A stretch of DNA of 7,555 nt from Candidatus Poribacteria bacterium (GCA_002687025.1 NYZG01000138.1:1-7555); one strand, 5' to 3'. Positions 1 to 5,233 are shown, numbered from the stretch's first letter. The notes: generated by a model from the letters alone, not told the origin. A program made the numbers and translations.

Positions 1-1
1 T

Positions 2-562
2 ACCGCGCAGGAGTCGTCGCCGTGGCGCACCGTGCGGCTCGCCCGCTGTGACGACCTGACAGAGGGCCAGTGGGTGACCCGCGCGTGGCTCGATCCGCCG
101 TATGGGTCTACCGGGCTCGCGGACATGTACGTCGATGGCGATGTCACCTACCTGACCTTCTCACACCGCGCCGCTACCTCGCTAGCCGCCTACGGCGACA
201 CGCCCGGCGGGAACTACATCGCCCGTATCGGCCGCGACCTGTCCGTCGAGTCGTTCCCGTTTCCGGTGGGAGTGGGCGGAGGAAGGATCGTACGCGACAC
301 GGCAGGCGGGTTCGCCTTCGTCGGCCGCTCAGGCGATGAGATGCATCTCTGGGACATGGATGTCGGCGACGGTTTCGCGTTGAGCAACGAACGGCGGCTC
401 GTCGGAACGGCCGGCAAGCTGACGAATTACGTCATCCACACGCTGCGACCCCAGCGCTTCGGCGGCGAGACGGACGGCGACACCATCCACCTACTGGGTA
501 CGACCGTGACCGACAATCCTGACAGAGAGACCCTGTACCACGTTTCGTTTGCGCTCAGGTAG
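2..562 (+). CDS. C-terminal part of an unrecognised, possibly beta-propeller protein (5' end outside window)
   Basis: The reading frame is open from base 2 to the TAG at 560-562, so the GTG at 32 is not necessarily the start and the gene most likely begins left of the window. About 186 residues are visible. They have no long hydrophobic segment and alternate short beta-like stretches with Gly/Asp turns: roughly WVTRAWLD, DVTYLTFSH, GGNYIARIGRD, GGFAFVGRSGD, MHLWDMDVGD, DTIHLLGTTVTD and a final TLYHVSFAL strand. This pattern resembles the blades of BNR/sialidase-like or other beta-propeller proteins, which are abundant in Poribacteria- and Planctomycetes-like genomes, but I see no diagnostic Asp-box. 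No catalytic residues can be named. The dioxygenase gene follows on the same strand after 82 bases, so co-transcription is possible. Codon use is like the neighbouring genes. That it is coding is fairly sure; the fold is a guess. Confidence 0.7.
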   Translation, partial: TAQESSPWRTVRLARCDDLTEGQWVTRAWLDPPYGSTGLADMYVDGDVTYLTFSHRAATSLAAYGDTPGGNYIARIGRDLSVESFPFPVGVGGGRIVRDTAGGFAFVGRSGDEMHLWDMDVGDGFALSNERRLVGTAGKLTNYVIHTLRPQRFGGETDGDTIHLLGTTVTDNPDRETLYHVSFALR

Positions 563-644
563 GGCTGGCGCGGCGATGCCACGCTGGTTTAGGCTATCGC
601 ACGTCTTGCGTCCCATCCCGGCCATCGCATGAAATGGGGGCAGC

Positions 645-1463
645 GTGACACCCGAGGAACGCGACTTCTTCCGAACCAACGGCTACATCTCCCTGGGACA
701 GTTGGTCGACGGCGACGAGTTGACCCGCATGGTCGAGGTGTTCGACCGCGATCGCGCCGAGACGGCGAAGGATCACTGGTACAGGTTCGGCCACTGGCAG
801 ACCGTCAACTGCGACGCGCTGTTCACGTCGCCCGAGTTCGACGAGCTCATCCGCCATCCTAAGGCGATGGCGTACCTCGCGGAGATCATGGGAGACGACA
901 TCTGTTTCTCCGAGCTGTGCGCGCGCCACATGGGGCCGTATGACGGCGAGCTCGACCACGGCTGGCATCGGGATCGCGGACACTGGCCGGAACATCCCCT
1001 GCGCGTCGACTACATGCAGCTCATGGTGTACCTGACCGACGTGCACGCCGGCACGCACTGCTTCAGCATCTCCCCGGAGAGCGTCGACGAGGAGATACTC
1101 GACAACGACGGGCAGTTGACGCGGGGTGGGATCGTGGACATTCACGGCCCCGCGGGCACGGGGCTGCTGTTCAATGTTGCCGTCCTGCACACCGCGACCA
1201 CGCGGCCTACCCAGGCGGAGCGGAAGACGGCGCAAGTCTACTACGGCTTCACGCATCGGCCGCATCTCAGCGAGGACTCGCTGATGCCGCCGGCGCTGTG
1301 GCGGGACCATCCTGACGCCGAGACGCGCCGGTTCTATGGCCTCCTCAACGGCAAGACGCGCGACTACATGGACATCCTCCGGGAACGCGGGGACCTGAGC
1401 CCCGGCGAAGCGCAAGTGACGCTCCGTGAGTTGGACGTGAAGCACGGTCGACGCCGCGCGTAA
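645..1463 (+). CDS. Phytanoyl-CoA dioxygenase (PhyH) family protein
   Basis: This 272-residue protein is a likely Fe(II)/2-oxoglutarate-dependent oxygenase of the PhyH family and has the usual family length. The cupin iron triad is visible: H108 and D110 in WHRD, and distal H182 in VLHTATT. R193, eleven residues after the distal histidine, fits the 2-oxoglutarate-binding arginine. The N-terminus (TPEERDFFRTNGYISLGQL) is the standard PhyH opening. The start is a GTG: an in-frame TGA at 630-632 excludes any earlier start, and a G-run at 636-640 sits 4 bases ahead as ribosome binding site. The family hydroxylates many substrates (acyl-CoAs, amino acids, secondary metabolites), and the substrate here cannot be read from sequence. 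Such genes are strongly expanded in Poribacteria and related marine lineages. It is probably cytoplasmic, as no signal peptide is seen. A strong hairpin lies 33 bases after the stop. Confidence 0.93.
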   Translation: MTPEERDFFRTNGYISLGQLVDGDELTRMVEVFDRDRAETAKDHWYRFGHWQTVNCDALFTSPEFDELIRHPKAMAYLAEIMGDDICFSELCARHMGPYDGELDHGWHRDRGHWPEHPLRVDYMQLMVYLTDVHAGTHCFSISPESVDEEILDNDGQLTRGGIVDIHGPAGTGLLFNVAVLHTATTRPTQAERKTAQVYYGFTHRPHLSEDSLMPPALWRDHPDAETRRFYGLLNGKTRDYMDILRERGDLSPGEAQVTLRELDVKHGRRRA

Positions 1464-1496
1464 GCCGGCCGCCGCGGCCGTCCCCGGGCACGCGAA

Positions 1497-1526
1497 GACC
1501 CGCGGCCGATGGTGTCGGCGCGGGTC
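1497..1526. terminator. Strong hairpin between convergent genes, candidate terminator
   Basis: GACCCGC (1497-1503) pairs with GCGGGTC (1520-1526) and GCCGA (1505-1509) pairs with TCGGC (1515-1519). This gives 12 bp with one bulged G (1504) and a TGGTG loop. It starts 33 bases past the dioxygenase stop and lies between a plus-strand gene and minus-strand micro-ORFs. No T-run follows on either strand; on the plus strand a pyrimidine-rich stretch (1541-1556) comes somewhat later. The role as a (bidirectional) terminator is inferred from position and stem strength. Confidence 0.5.
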
Positions 1527-1585
1527 ATCTCACACTGCGCATCTGTCCTCCTCCTTGCCATGGCTGGCGCCACGGCCGTTCGCGA

Positions 1586-1696
1586 TCAGATGAGACCCAT
1601 GCTTGCCAGGCAGGCGCCCATCAGATACAGGGACGCGGCCACGCCGGCTCCAGCGAGCAGCAGCGTTCGAGTTACGTTTCTCATTGTAAGAGTCAT
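1586..1696 (-). CDS. Candidate 36-residue single-helix membrane protein
   Basis: The reading frame starts at the ATG at 1696-1694 and ends at TGA (1588-1586). The product is short and basic at its N-terminus (MTLTMRNVTRT) and continues as one uninterrupted hydrophobic, Gly/Ala/Leu-rich segment (about residues 12-36, LLLAGAGVAASLYLMG onward). That is the layout of a one-helix membrane small protein or a very short export-signal-like peptide. GGAG precedes this ATG by 9 bases, which favours it over in-frame ATGs at 1711 and 1684. The frame stays open upstream to an ATG at 1771, but that extension is Arg-rich and has no hydrophobic logic. A sigma-54-like element lies about 80 bases upstream on the same strand. 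I recognise no family. It is convergent with the dioxygenase gene. Being so short, it could be a chance ORF; the hydrophobic run plus a ribosome binding site is the main support. Confidence 0.5.
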   Translation of the reverse strand: MTLTMRNVTRTLLLAGAGVAASLYLMGACLASMGLI

Positions 1697-1773
1697 GTTC
1701 TTGCGCTCCATCTGTTTGCGTCCGTGTCGCGCCCGGCGCCGGGATTCGGCGCCACGACCGACGTCACGCACAC

Positions 1774-1790
1774 AGCACGAGGCGTGCCAA
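1774..1790 (-). promoter_or_regulatory. Sigma-54-like -24/-12 promoter candidate for the 36-residue ORF
   Basis: Read on the minus strand from 1790 the sequence is TTGGCACG, four bases (CCTC), then GTGCT. Against the known sigma-54 consensus (YTGGCACG-N4-TTGCW) it keeps the invariant GG and GC at the correct distance and differs in the T-rich part of the -12 element only at its first T. A transcript would begin near 1763, giving a leader of about 67 bases before the ATG at 1696. The site is also an inverted repeat (GCACG-CCT-CGTGC) with a close relative at 1835-1849, so it may instead be an operator. No sigma-54 gene or activator is in the window. Confidence 0.4.
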
Positions 1791-1832
1791 CCGTGGGCCC
1801 GGCGCTCTCTGCACGCCGAACGCCGCTCTATG

Positions 1833-1849
1833 ACAGCACTTCAGTGCCA
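1833..1849. repeat. Second ACAGCAC-N-GTGCCA inverted element
   Basis: ACAGCAC, TTCA, GTGCCA here repeats the arms of the element at 1772-1789 (ACAGCAC, GAGGC, GTGCCA), with a 4-base instead of a 5-base spacer, 61 bases away. Thirteen arm bases are identical. The core GCACT-TC-AGTGC is a perfect inverted repeat. With the one-base-shorter spacer this copy does not fit sigma-54 spacing. It could be a paired operator half or an upstream protein-binding site. No repeat of the arms is seen elsewhere in the window. Confidence 0.4.
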
Positions 1850-1905
1850 TGGAGTCGTCCGGGGCAGGAGGGCGCGGCGCGCGCGGGAAGCAAGTCCGAC
1901 GAGAA

Positions 1906-1934
1906 CGTCGAGGACGCTCGACGATTCCGTCGAG
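1906..1934. repeat. Alternating CGTCGAG / CTCGACG / CGTCGAG repeats
   Basis: CGTCGAG (1906-1912), GACG, CTCGACG (1917-1923), ATTC, CGTCGAG (1928-1934). The middle copy is the exact reverse complement of both outer copies, each separated by 4 bases. In RNA it can pair with either neighbour, giving two mutually exclusive 7-bp hairpins with 4-base loops. In DNA it gives two overlapping 18-bp palindromes. It lies about 143-171 bases upstream of the start inferred for the sigma-54-like site, a usual distance for activator-binding sites. Confidence 0.5.
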
Positions 1935-2010
1935 AGCGAGGCGCTCTAGCGGGGCAGCCGTGCCTGACACGGAGGCGGGCAGAAGCACGAAGCGCGGACA
2001 TGCCGGGCGG

Positions 2011-2109
2011 CTAGCCGTTGTCGACGCCGCGTCGCGCACCGACGACCAACGCCAGGGCGAAGATCGCGACGACGATCGTGGCTGCAATGAGCCCGTACAG
2101 AGTTGCCAT
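2011..2109 (-). CDS. Candidate 32-residue single-helix membrane protein
   Basis: ATG at 2109-2107, TAG at 2013-2011. The peptide reads MATLYGLIAATIVVAIFALA followed by LVVGARRGVDNG. This is a short uncharged N-terminus, one clean hydrophobic helix of about 20 residues (5-24), then a positively charged tail (ARR) that predicts the tail on the cytoplasmic side. GAGG stands 5 bases ahead of the ATG, a strong ribosome binding site. The layout matches the single-helix accessory subunits and regulators of membrane complexes that are often missed in annotation, but I cannot assign a family. A 13-bp stem and a TATATA island lie immediately upstream, suggesting its own promoter and a structured leader. 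It lies downstream of the prolyl isomerase gene, same strand, 152-base gap. The helix, ribosome binding site and GC-ending codons together make coding more likely than not. Confidence 0.65.
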   Translation of the reverse strand: MATLYGLIAATIVVAIFALALVVGARRGVDNG

Positions 2110-2132
2110 GGGGTCCTCGCGATGACGGGAGT

Positions 2133-2207
2133 GATGATGCCCGCGCCGGCGTGGTAGCAGTCTCGCCGAAGCCGTGTGGCGATCCCGACAGGGCCGCGGG
2201 CATCGTC
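2133..2207. promoter_or_regulatory. Long-stem structure in the leader of the 32-residue ORF
   Basis: GATGATGCCCGCG (2133-2145) faces CGCGGGCATCGTC (2195-2207). Twelve of 13 positions are complementary, and the thirteenth is a U-G wobble in a plus-strand RNA or a C-A mismatch in a minus-strand RNA. The 49-base interior contains a smaller hairpin, TCGCC (2162-2166) with GGCGA (2178-2182, approximate ends). It fills the gap between the prolyl isomerase stop and the micro-ORF, ending about 24 bases before the ATG. It may be a terminator for the isomerase, a structured 5' leader, or an RNA on the plus strand. No riboswitch class is recognised. Confidence 0.4.
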
Positions 2208-2217
2208 TGTTCGTCCG

Positions 2218-2247
2218 TATATAACGCGACGCGACGGGGAGGGTTCA
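2218..2247 (-). promoter_or_regulatory. Weak promoter candidate upstream of the 32-residue ORF
   Basis: TATATA (minus strand, 2223-2218) is a rare AT-rich patch in very GC-rich DNA and could be a -10 box. An 18-base spacing leads to TGAACC (2247-2242), only 3 of 6 matches to a -35 box. Transcription would start near 2211, only a few bases before the long stem. The -35 is poor, so the call rests on the -10-like patch and position. Confidence 0.3.
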
Positions 2248-2261
2248 TGCCATCTGTGCGG

Positions 2262-2702
2262 CTACGCGGCGCGGCCGTTCAGCTCGACGACCTGGATCTC
2301 GAACGTCAGGTCTTTGCCGGCTAGCTCGTGGTTGCCGTCCAGCGTGATGGCGTCGTCGCCGACGGCCGTGACGACGACATTCATCGGTTGCCCCTGCCCG
2401 CTCTGCATCCGCAACTGCTGCCCCACGCGAGGGTCCATGCCGTCGGGAATACGGGACGTCGGCACTTCGAAGACCATCTCCGCGCTATGCGTCCCGTAGG
2501 CTTCCGCGGCGGCGATCTTCGTCGTCTTGACCGCGCCGAGTTGCATGCCGCCCACGGCCTCGTCGAAACCCGCGATCATCTGGCCGGCGCCGACGGTGAA
2601 CTCCAGCGGCTCGCGGCCCGCTGAGGAGTCGAACTGCGTGCCGTCGTCGAGCGTACCTGTGTAGTGGACCTTGATCGTGTCGCCCTGGCGAACCGTGGAC
2701 AT
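2262..2702 (-). CDS. FKBP-type peptidyl-prolyl cis-trans isomerase, SlyD-like
   Basis: This 146-residue protein is a folding helper that isomerises Xaa-Pro bonds. FKBP hallmarks appear in order: VHYTG (12-16), GTQFDSS (21-27), the GAGQMIAGFDEAVGGM loop (38-53) and AAEAYG (65-70). They are followed by an inserted flap-like domain (about 72-122) and the SlyD-type return LDGNHELAGKDLTFEIQVV (121-139). Active-site aromatics Y14, F24, Y69 and F134 are present. No His/Cys-rich metal-binding tail follows, unlike E. coli SlyD; the protein ends just after the fold, as in SlpA-like forms. No signal peptide is seen, so it is probably cytoplasmic. The ATG at 2702 is chosen because GAGG lies 7 bases ahead and the family begins here; a longer open frame to 2924 is Arg/Ser-rich and not family-like. 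It is divergent from the PepSY pair. Confidence 0.95.
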   Translation of the reverse strand: MSTVRQGDTIKVHYTGTLDDGTQFDSSAGREPLEFTVGAGQMIAGFDEAVGGMQLGAVKTTKIAAAEAYGTHSAEMVFEVPTSRIPDGMDPRVGQQLRMQSGQGQPMNVVVTAVGDDAITLDGNHELAGKDLTFEIQVVELNGRAA

Positions 2703-2745
2703 GGTTGGACCTCGGGAGTTGAGTGTCGGGACGCGCGCTGGAAAG

Positions 2746-2791
2746 GGCGCGCCGTGCAATGCTACACGCACGGCACGTACGGTGGCGCGCC
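2746..2791. repeat. Nested inverted repeats in the divergent promoter region
   Basis: GGCGCGCC occurs twice (2746-2753 and 2784-2791); it is self-complementary, so the copies can pair. Between them GCCGTGC (2751-2757) pairs with GCACGGC (2768-2774) around a 10-base loop. The element lies 44-89 bases upstream of the prolyl isomerase ATG, in the 253-base gap between divergent genes (2703-2955), where promoters for both must lie. I see no convincing -35/-10 pair in that gap. Function unknown; GC-rich chance is possible. Confidence 0.3.
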
Positions 2792-2955
2792 GGAGCGATG
2801 AGGCATACGCGCCTTCGGCCGCCAGCGGGGCCTTGGGGCGTCCCGATTGCGCTGTCTGCGTCTTTCTGCTCGACGCGGAATGCCTTGCGCCCGGTCGTCC
2901 GGCGCGCGACGATGTGGCCGCCACGAATCGCGCCCGTCCCCGCCCGGAGCCATGT

Positions 2956-3561
2956 ATGAAGGCGTTCTACCGATGGACGCGCGACCTGCATCTGTGGCTG
3001 GGTCTGTTCCTCAGTCCCTTCCTCGTCGTGTACGCGGTCAGCACGATACTCATCAACCACAACGCCACCCCCGGCCGCGACGCGCCCGAGGAAACCTCGG
3101 GCCCGGTTCTGGTCGTCGTGCCGGACGAGGAGGACAGAATCCGCCTTGGAAGAGACATCATCGCGCAGTTGGGTATCACCGGCGAGCTGGGCGGCGTGCG
3201 GCGAATGCCCGCCCAGCAGAAGATCGTCATTCCGGTGAACGTGCCGGGCAAGCGTCAGGTGGTCACGGTGGATACGACGACGAGCCTGGCGACAGTGGCG
3301 ACGAAGAGCCCCGGGTTCCTGAGCGGTCTCGTCTACCTGCACTTCGCGCCGGGCCAGCACCTGGTGGGCATCAGCGGCAACTGGTTCTGGATGCGTCTCT
3401 GGCACTGGATGGCGGACGCGACGGTCTACGTCGTGCTGTTCCTCACGGCGAGTGGCGTCTACCTGTGGACCGTGCTCAAGGCGGAGCGCAAGGTAGGTCT
3501 GATCTGCCTCGGCGCCGGCGCCGTGTCGTTCGTCGTCCTGGTCTGCGGGTTGCTCTTCTAG
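2956..3561 (+). CDS. PepSY-associated TM protein, half-size paralogue 1
   Basis: This 201-residue membrane protein has a first helix (about 11-33) opening with the LHLWLGL signature of PepSY/TM proteins, then an external PepSY-like domain (about 55-120: VVPDEEDRIRLGRDII, GITGEL, KIVIPVNVPGKRQVVTVDTTT). Two C-terminal helices (about 154-174 and 179-201) are separated by the short basic loop KAERK. Full PepSY_TM proteins such as PiuB/FoxB-like transporters or siderophore reductases are about twice this size, so this is a half-unit. H12, H35 and H129 have counterparts in the next gene and could be haem ligands. The ATG at 2956 is chosen for GGAG at 2946-2949, 6 bases ahead. The open frame extends back to 2671 over the prolyl isomerase start, and I reject that extension. 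It forms an operon with the next gene, which begins 8 bases later. Function in iron or electron transfer is inferred, not shown. Confidence 0.85.
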   Translation: MKAFYRWTRDLHLWLGLFLSPFLVVYAVSTILINHNATPGRDAPEETSGPVLVVVPDEEDRIRLGRDIIAQLGITGELGGVRRMPAQQKIVIPVNVPGKRQVVTVDTTTSLATVATKSPGFLSGLVYLHFAPGQHLVGISGNWFWMRLWHWMADATVYVVLFLTASGVYLWTVLKAERKVGLICLGAGAVSFVVLVCGLLF

Positions 3562-3569
3562 GAGGCGGC

Positions 3570-4205
3570 ATGGCGCGTCGAGGACTGACGTACTGGAACC
3601 GAAAGCTCCACATCTATCTCGGGCTGTACTTCCTGCTCTTCCTGTGGCTGTTCGCCGTTTCGGGGTTGATCCTGAACAACACGCACTGGACGTTCGTCAA
3701 GTCCAAGCCGGTGGATGTCCGCTCGGAGGAGCCGGTCACGACACCCGCAGCGACCGACGACTTCGGCATGGCGCAGGACGTCATGCGGCAACTCGACATC
3801 TCGGGTGAAATCCACGCCGTGAACCGTCCCAGGCCCAAGCCGCCGCACGACCTGTTCTTCTCCGTGGTCAGGGCGCAATACTTCACATTCGTCCAGGTGA
3901 ACTTCGACGAAGGCGTGGCGAACGTCCGCGTGCGCAAGTGGGGATTCTGGTCGGGGTTCGCGAGGCTACATACCGTGGCGAGCATGTCGACGCGGGGCCA
4001 GAACATGTTCCGCGACTGGTGGATGACGAAGGTGTGGAGCGTCTGCGTCGACGCGCTCGCGATCGGCGTGCTCGCCATGCTCTGCGGCGGAATCTACATG
4101 TGGTGGCAGATCAAGCCGAAGCGCCGAGTCGGAATCGTCTGCCTGTCGCTGGGCTGTGTGTCGTGCGCGCTGTTCGTCATCGGGCTGCGCGCGCTGTTCA
4201 CGTAG
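3570..4205 (+). CDS. PepSY-associated TM protein, half-size paralogue 2
   Basis: This 211-residue protein has the same plan as the upstream gene: helix 1 (about 16-36) opening with RKLHIYLGL, a PepSY-like outer domain (about 62-130, containing MAQDVMRQLDISGEI, FFSVVRAQYFTFVQV and NFDEGVANVRV), and helices 2 (about 156-178) and 3 (about 186-208) with the loop KPKRR between them. H14, H39 and H134 align with H12, H35 and H129 of paralogue 1, while a histidine at H150 of paralogue 1 has no partner here. The ribosome binding site AGGAGG (3560-3565) overlaps the upstream TAG, indicating coupled translation. The likely product is the second subunit of a heteromeric inner-membrane complex. Divergence between the two is considerable, so the duplication is old or they came from splitting one long PepSY_TM gene. 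A convergent gene ends 101 bases downstream. Confidence 0.85.
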   Translation: MARRGLTYWNRKLHIYLGLYFLLFLWLFAVSGLILNNTHWTFVKSKPVDVRSEEPVTTPAATDDFGMAQDVMRQLDISGEIHAVNRPRPKPPHDLFFSVVRAQYFTFVQVNFDEGVANVRVRKWGFWSGFARLHTVASMSTRGQNMFRDWWMTKVWSVCVDALAIGVLAMLCGGIYMWWQIKPKRRVGIVCLSLGCVSCALFVIGLRALFT

Positions 4206-4285
4206 GCGAGGCGGACGGCCGGGTTGAGGTAGCCTGCATGGACGGCGCGATGTGATAGCGTCGCGCGCGTCTGTCGCGGCCTCGC
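4206..4285. terminator. Nested inverted repeats between convergent genes
   Basis: GCGAGGC (4206-4212, directly after the PepSY stop) is complementary to GCCTCGC (4279-4285). Inside, GCGCGA (4245-4250) pairs with TCGCGC (4261-4266). The 100-base gap separates convergent genes ending at 4205 and 4306, where a shared terminator is expected. No T-run is seen on either strand, so the termination role is tentative. Confidence 0.3.
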
Positions 4286-4305
4286 GCATCGGGCGTCGCG
4301 GTGGG

Positions 4306-5085
4306 CTATGGCGCTGAGCGGAGACCGGCCCACACGACGGCTAGCTTGCCCGCGGGCTCCACGGCGTACGCCTCGCCGAATATGAGGTCTCCCCAGGCCG
4401 CCTCATTGCTGTAGATATCCGGTGGCGCGCCGGTCCAGAAGAGCGCCGCCTCCTCATCTCCGCCCCCATCATCGTCGTTGGTGCTGATGTTGAACCCGAC
4501 GACATCGCCCTCCTGCGCCGAGTCGAACAGGCGCATCCGCAGCCGCGCCTCCATCTCCCAGTGGGTGTCGTCCTTGATCTCGGCCACGGTGTAGTAGTCG
4601 GAGCCCGCATCCGGGCCGAAGTCCTGTACCAACGAATTGGCGTAGTTGATGGCGTTGCCTGCCGTTATGACGTATTGGCCGCCGGACTCGTTCTCGGCGG
4701 CGACGAAAGCATCGGCGGCATGGTTGTGATTGCCGTCGATGAAGATCTCGACGGAGTCGTCCTTCCAGGTGTCGCCGCCGACGCCCTCCGCTGCGCTGTC
4801 GGTCTGGATGTCGTCGTCTACCAGGCTGGCCGCGACGTATAGGTACGTCTCGTCGTACATTACGTGGAAAACGTAACTGACCTCTGTCTCGCCGAAGTCC
4901 CAACTCCCTGTCTGCGGGGTCACCTCCGTTTTCACGGCGGCGATCCACTCGGCTTCACCTACGGACCCGTCGATGGTCGGCTCGCGCTGCGTCATCAGCG
5001 CTTCGATCGTATCGGCCGCATGGAGACACGTGAACGCGCTGCAGCAGACAAGCGCCAATCCCGTGAAAAGTATGGCTCTGCGCAT
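4306..5085 (-). CDS. Secreted CBM9-like carbohydrate-binding domain protein
   Basis: This 259-residue protein begins with a clear Sec signal peptide (MRRAILFTGLALVCCSAFTC; predicted cut after LHA at residue 23). The twin cysteine at 14-15 does not form a good lipobox. The mature part looks like a single CBM9-like (PF06452-type) sugar-binding beta-sandwich. Seen in order are PTIDGSVGEAEWIAA (36-50), VMYDETYLYVAASLVDDDI (75-93), TWKDDSVEIFIDGNHNH (106-122), and a late WEMEARLRMRLF strand (176-187), then VVGFNISTNDDDGGGDEEA (195-213). The DSVEIFID signature is typical of the family. These modules occur alone or fused to glycan-degrading enzymes; no catalytic domain is present here. The start at 5085 is set by the signal peptide; AGAGGA lies about 10 bases ahead, somewhat far. 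It is on the same strand as the lipoprotein gene, 213 bases downstream of it. Its ligand cannot be told from sequence. Confidence 0.87.
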   Translation of the reverse strand: MRRAILFTGLALVCCSAFTCLHAADTIEALMTQREPTIDGSVGEAEWIAAVKTEVTPQTGSWDFGETEVSYVFHVMYDETYLYVAASLVDDDIQTDSAAEGVGGDTWKDDSVEIFIDGNHNHAADAFVAAENESGGQYVITAGNAINYANSLVQDFGPDAGSDYYTVAEIKDDTHWEMEARLRMRLFDSAQEGDVVGFNISTNDDDGGGDEEAALFWTGAPPDIYSNEAAWGDLIFGEAYAVEPAGKLAVVWAGLRSAP

Positions 5086-5233
5086 GGCGCCCGCGTCCTC
5101 TCGCTGGATTCGCCGCCGTGGAACCGCACGCGGCTTTAGGGCGATTCCACGTAACGGTAGCTGGACGAAGTAGGTGGCGCAAGCGGCCGCGCCTACTCAC
5201 CGGCGGCGGGCCGCGGCCGGTTCGCCTTCGTGC

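Larger units (their letters stand above)
1697..2010. other. 314-base region without a normal gene, rich in inverted repeats
   Basis: Longer open frames exist here, for example minus 2087-1764 and plus 1849-2157. Their products are Arg/Pro/Ser-rich and show no domain, and their candidate starts lack ribosome binding sites, so I take them as GC-driven chance frames. What the stretch does hold is secondary-structure and binding-site-like sequence. The palindrome CCCGGCGCCGGG is at 1732-1743. Two ACAGCAC-N4/5-GTGCCA elements lie at 1772-1789 and 1833-1849. The CGTCGAG repeats are at 1906-1934. Small hairpins lie at 1933-1947 (AGAGCG/CGCTCT) and 1958-1972 (CCGTG/CACGG). It looks like a regulatory intergenic region between two minus-strand micro-ORFs. 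Confidence 0.5.

Noticed and set aside
594..1445. Long minus-strand open frame (283 codons) antisense to the dioxygenase
   Set aside because: Its product is Arg/Val/His-rich with no domain and mirrors the codon structure of the well-supported PhyH gene; a typical antisense shadow in GC-rich DNA.
1364..1573. 69-codon minus-strand frame running into the dioxygenase 3' end, including the purine-rich ribosome-binding-like run
   Set aside because: Arg/Pro-rich, no domain, overlaps the dioxygenase antisense, and the purine run is better placed for the 5-codon frame or as a terminator pyrimidine tail on the other strand.
1764..2087. 107-codon minus-strand frame and the overlapping plus-strand frames (1849-2157, 1724-2014)
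   Set aside because: Arg/Ser/Pro-rich products, no ribosome binding site at the starts, no hydrophobic or domain pattern; the region is explained better by repeats and two micro-ORFs.
1464..2261. tRNA, CRISPR array, insertion sequence or attachment site in the gene-poor region
   Set aside because: I saw no cloverleaf with anticodon arm and CCA end, no regular spaced direct repeats, no transposase fragment and no terminal inverted repeats; the hairpins present do not fit these classes.
2703..2924. N-terminal extension of the prolyl isomerase to the ATG at 2924
   Set aside because: The added 74 residues are Arg/Ser/Ala-rich and not family-like, while the ATG at 2702 has a good ribosome binding site and the family's normal N-terminus.
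2671..2955. Upstream extension of the first PepSY protein to 2671
   Set aside because: It would overlap the isomerase start, lacks hydrophobic or PepSY features, and the ATG at 2956 has GGAG at proper distance directly before the first helix.
2847..3569. Open frame upstream of the second PepSY gene, which would make a 452-residue protein
   Set aside because: The extension is Arg-rich and overlaps the first PepSY gene out of frame; AGGAGG before the ATG at 3570 marks the real start.
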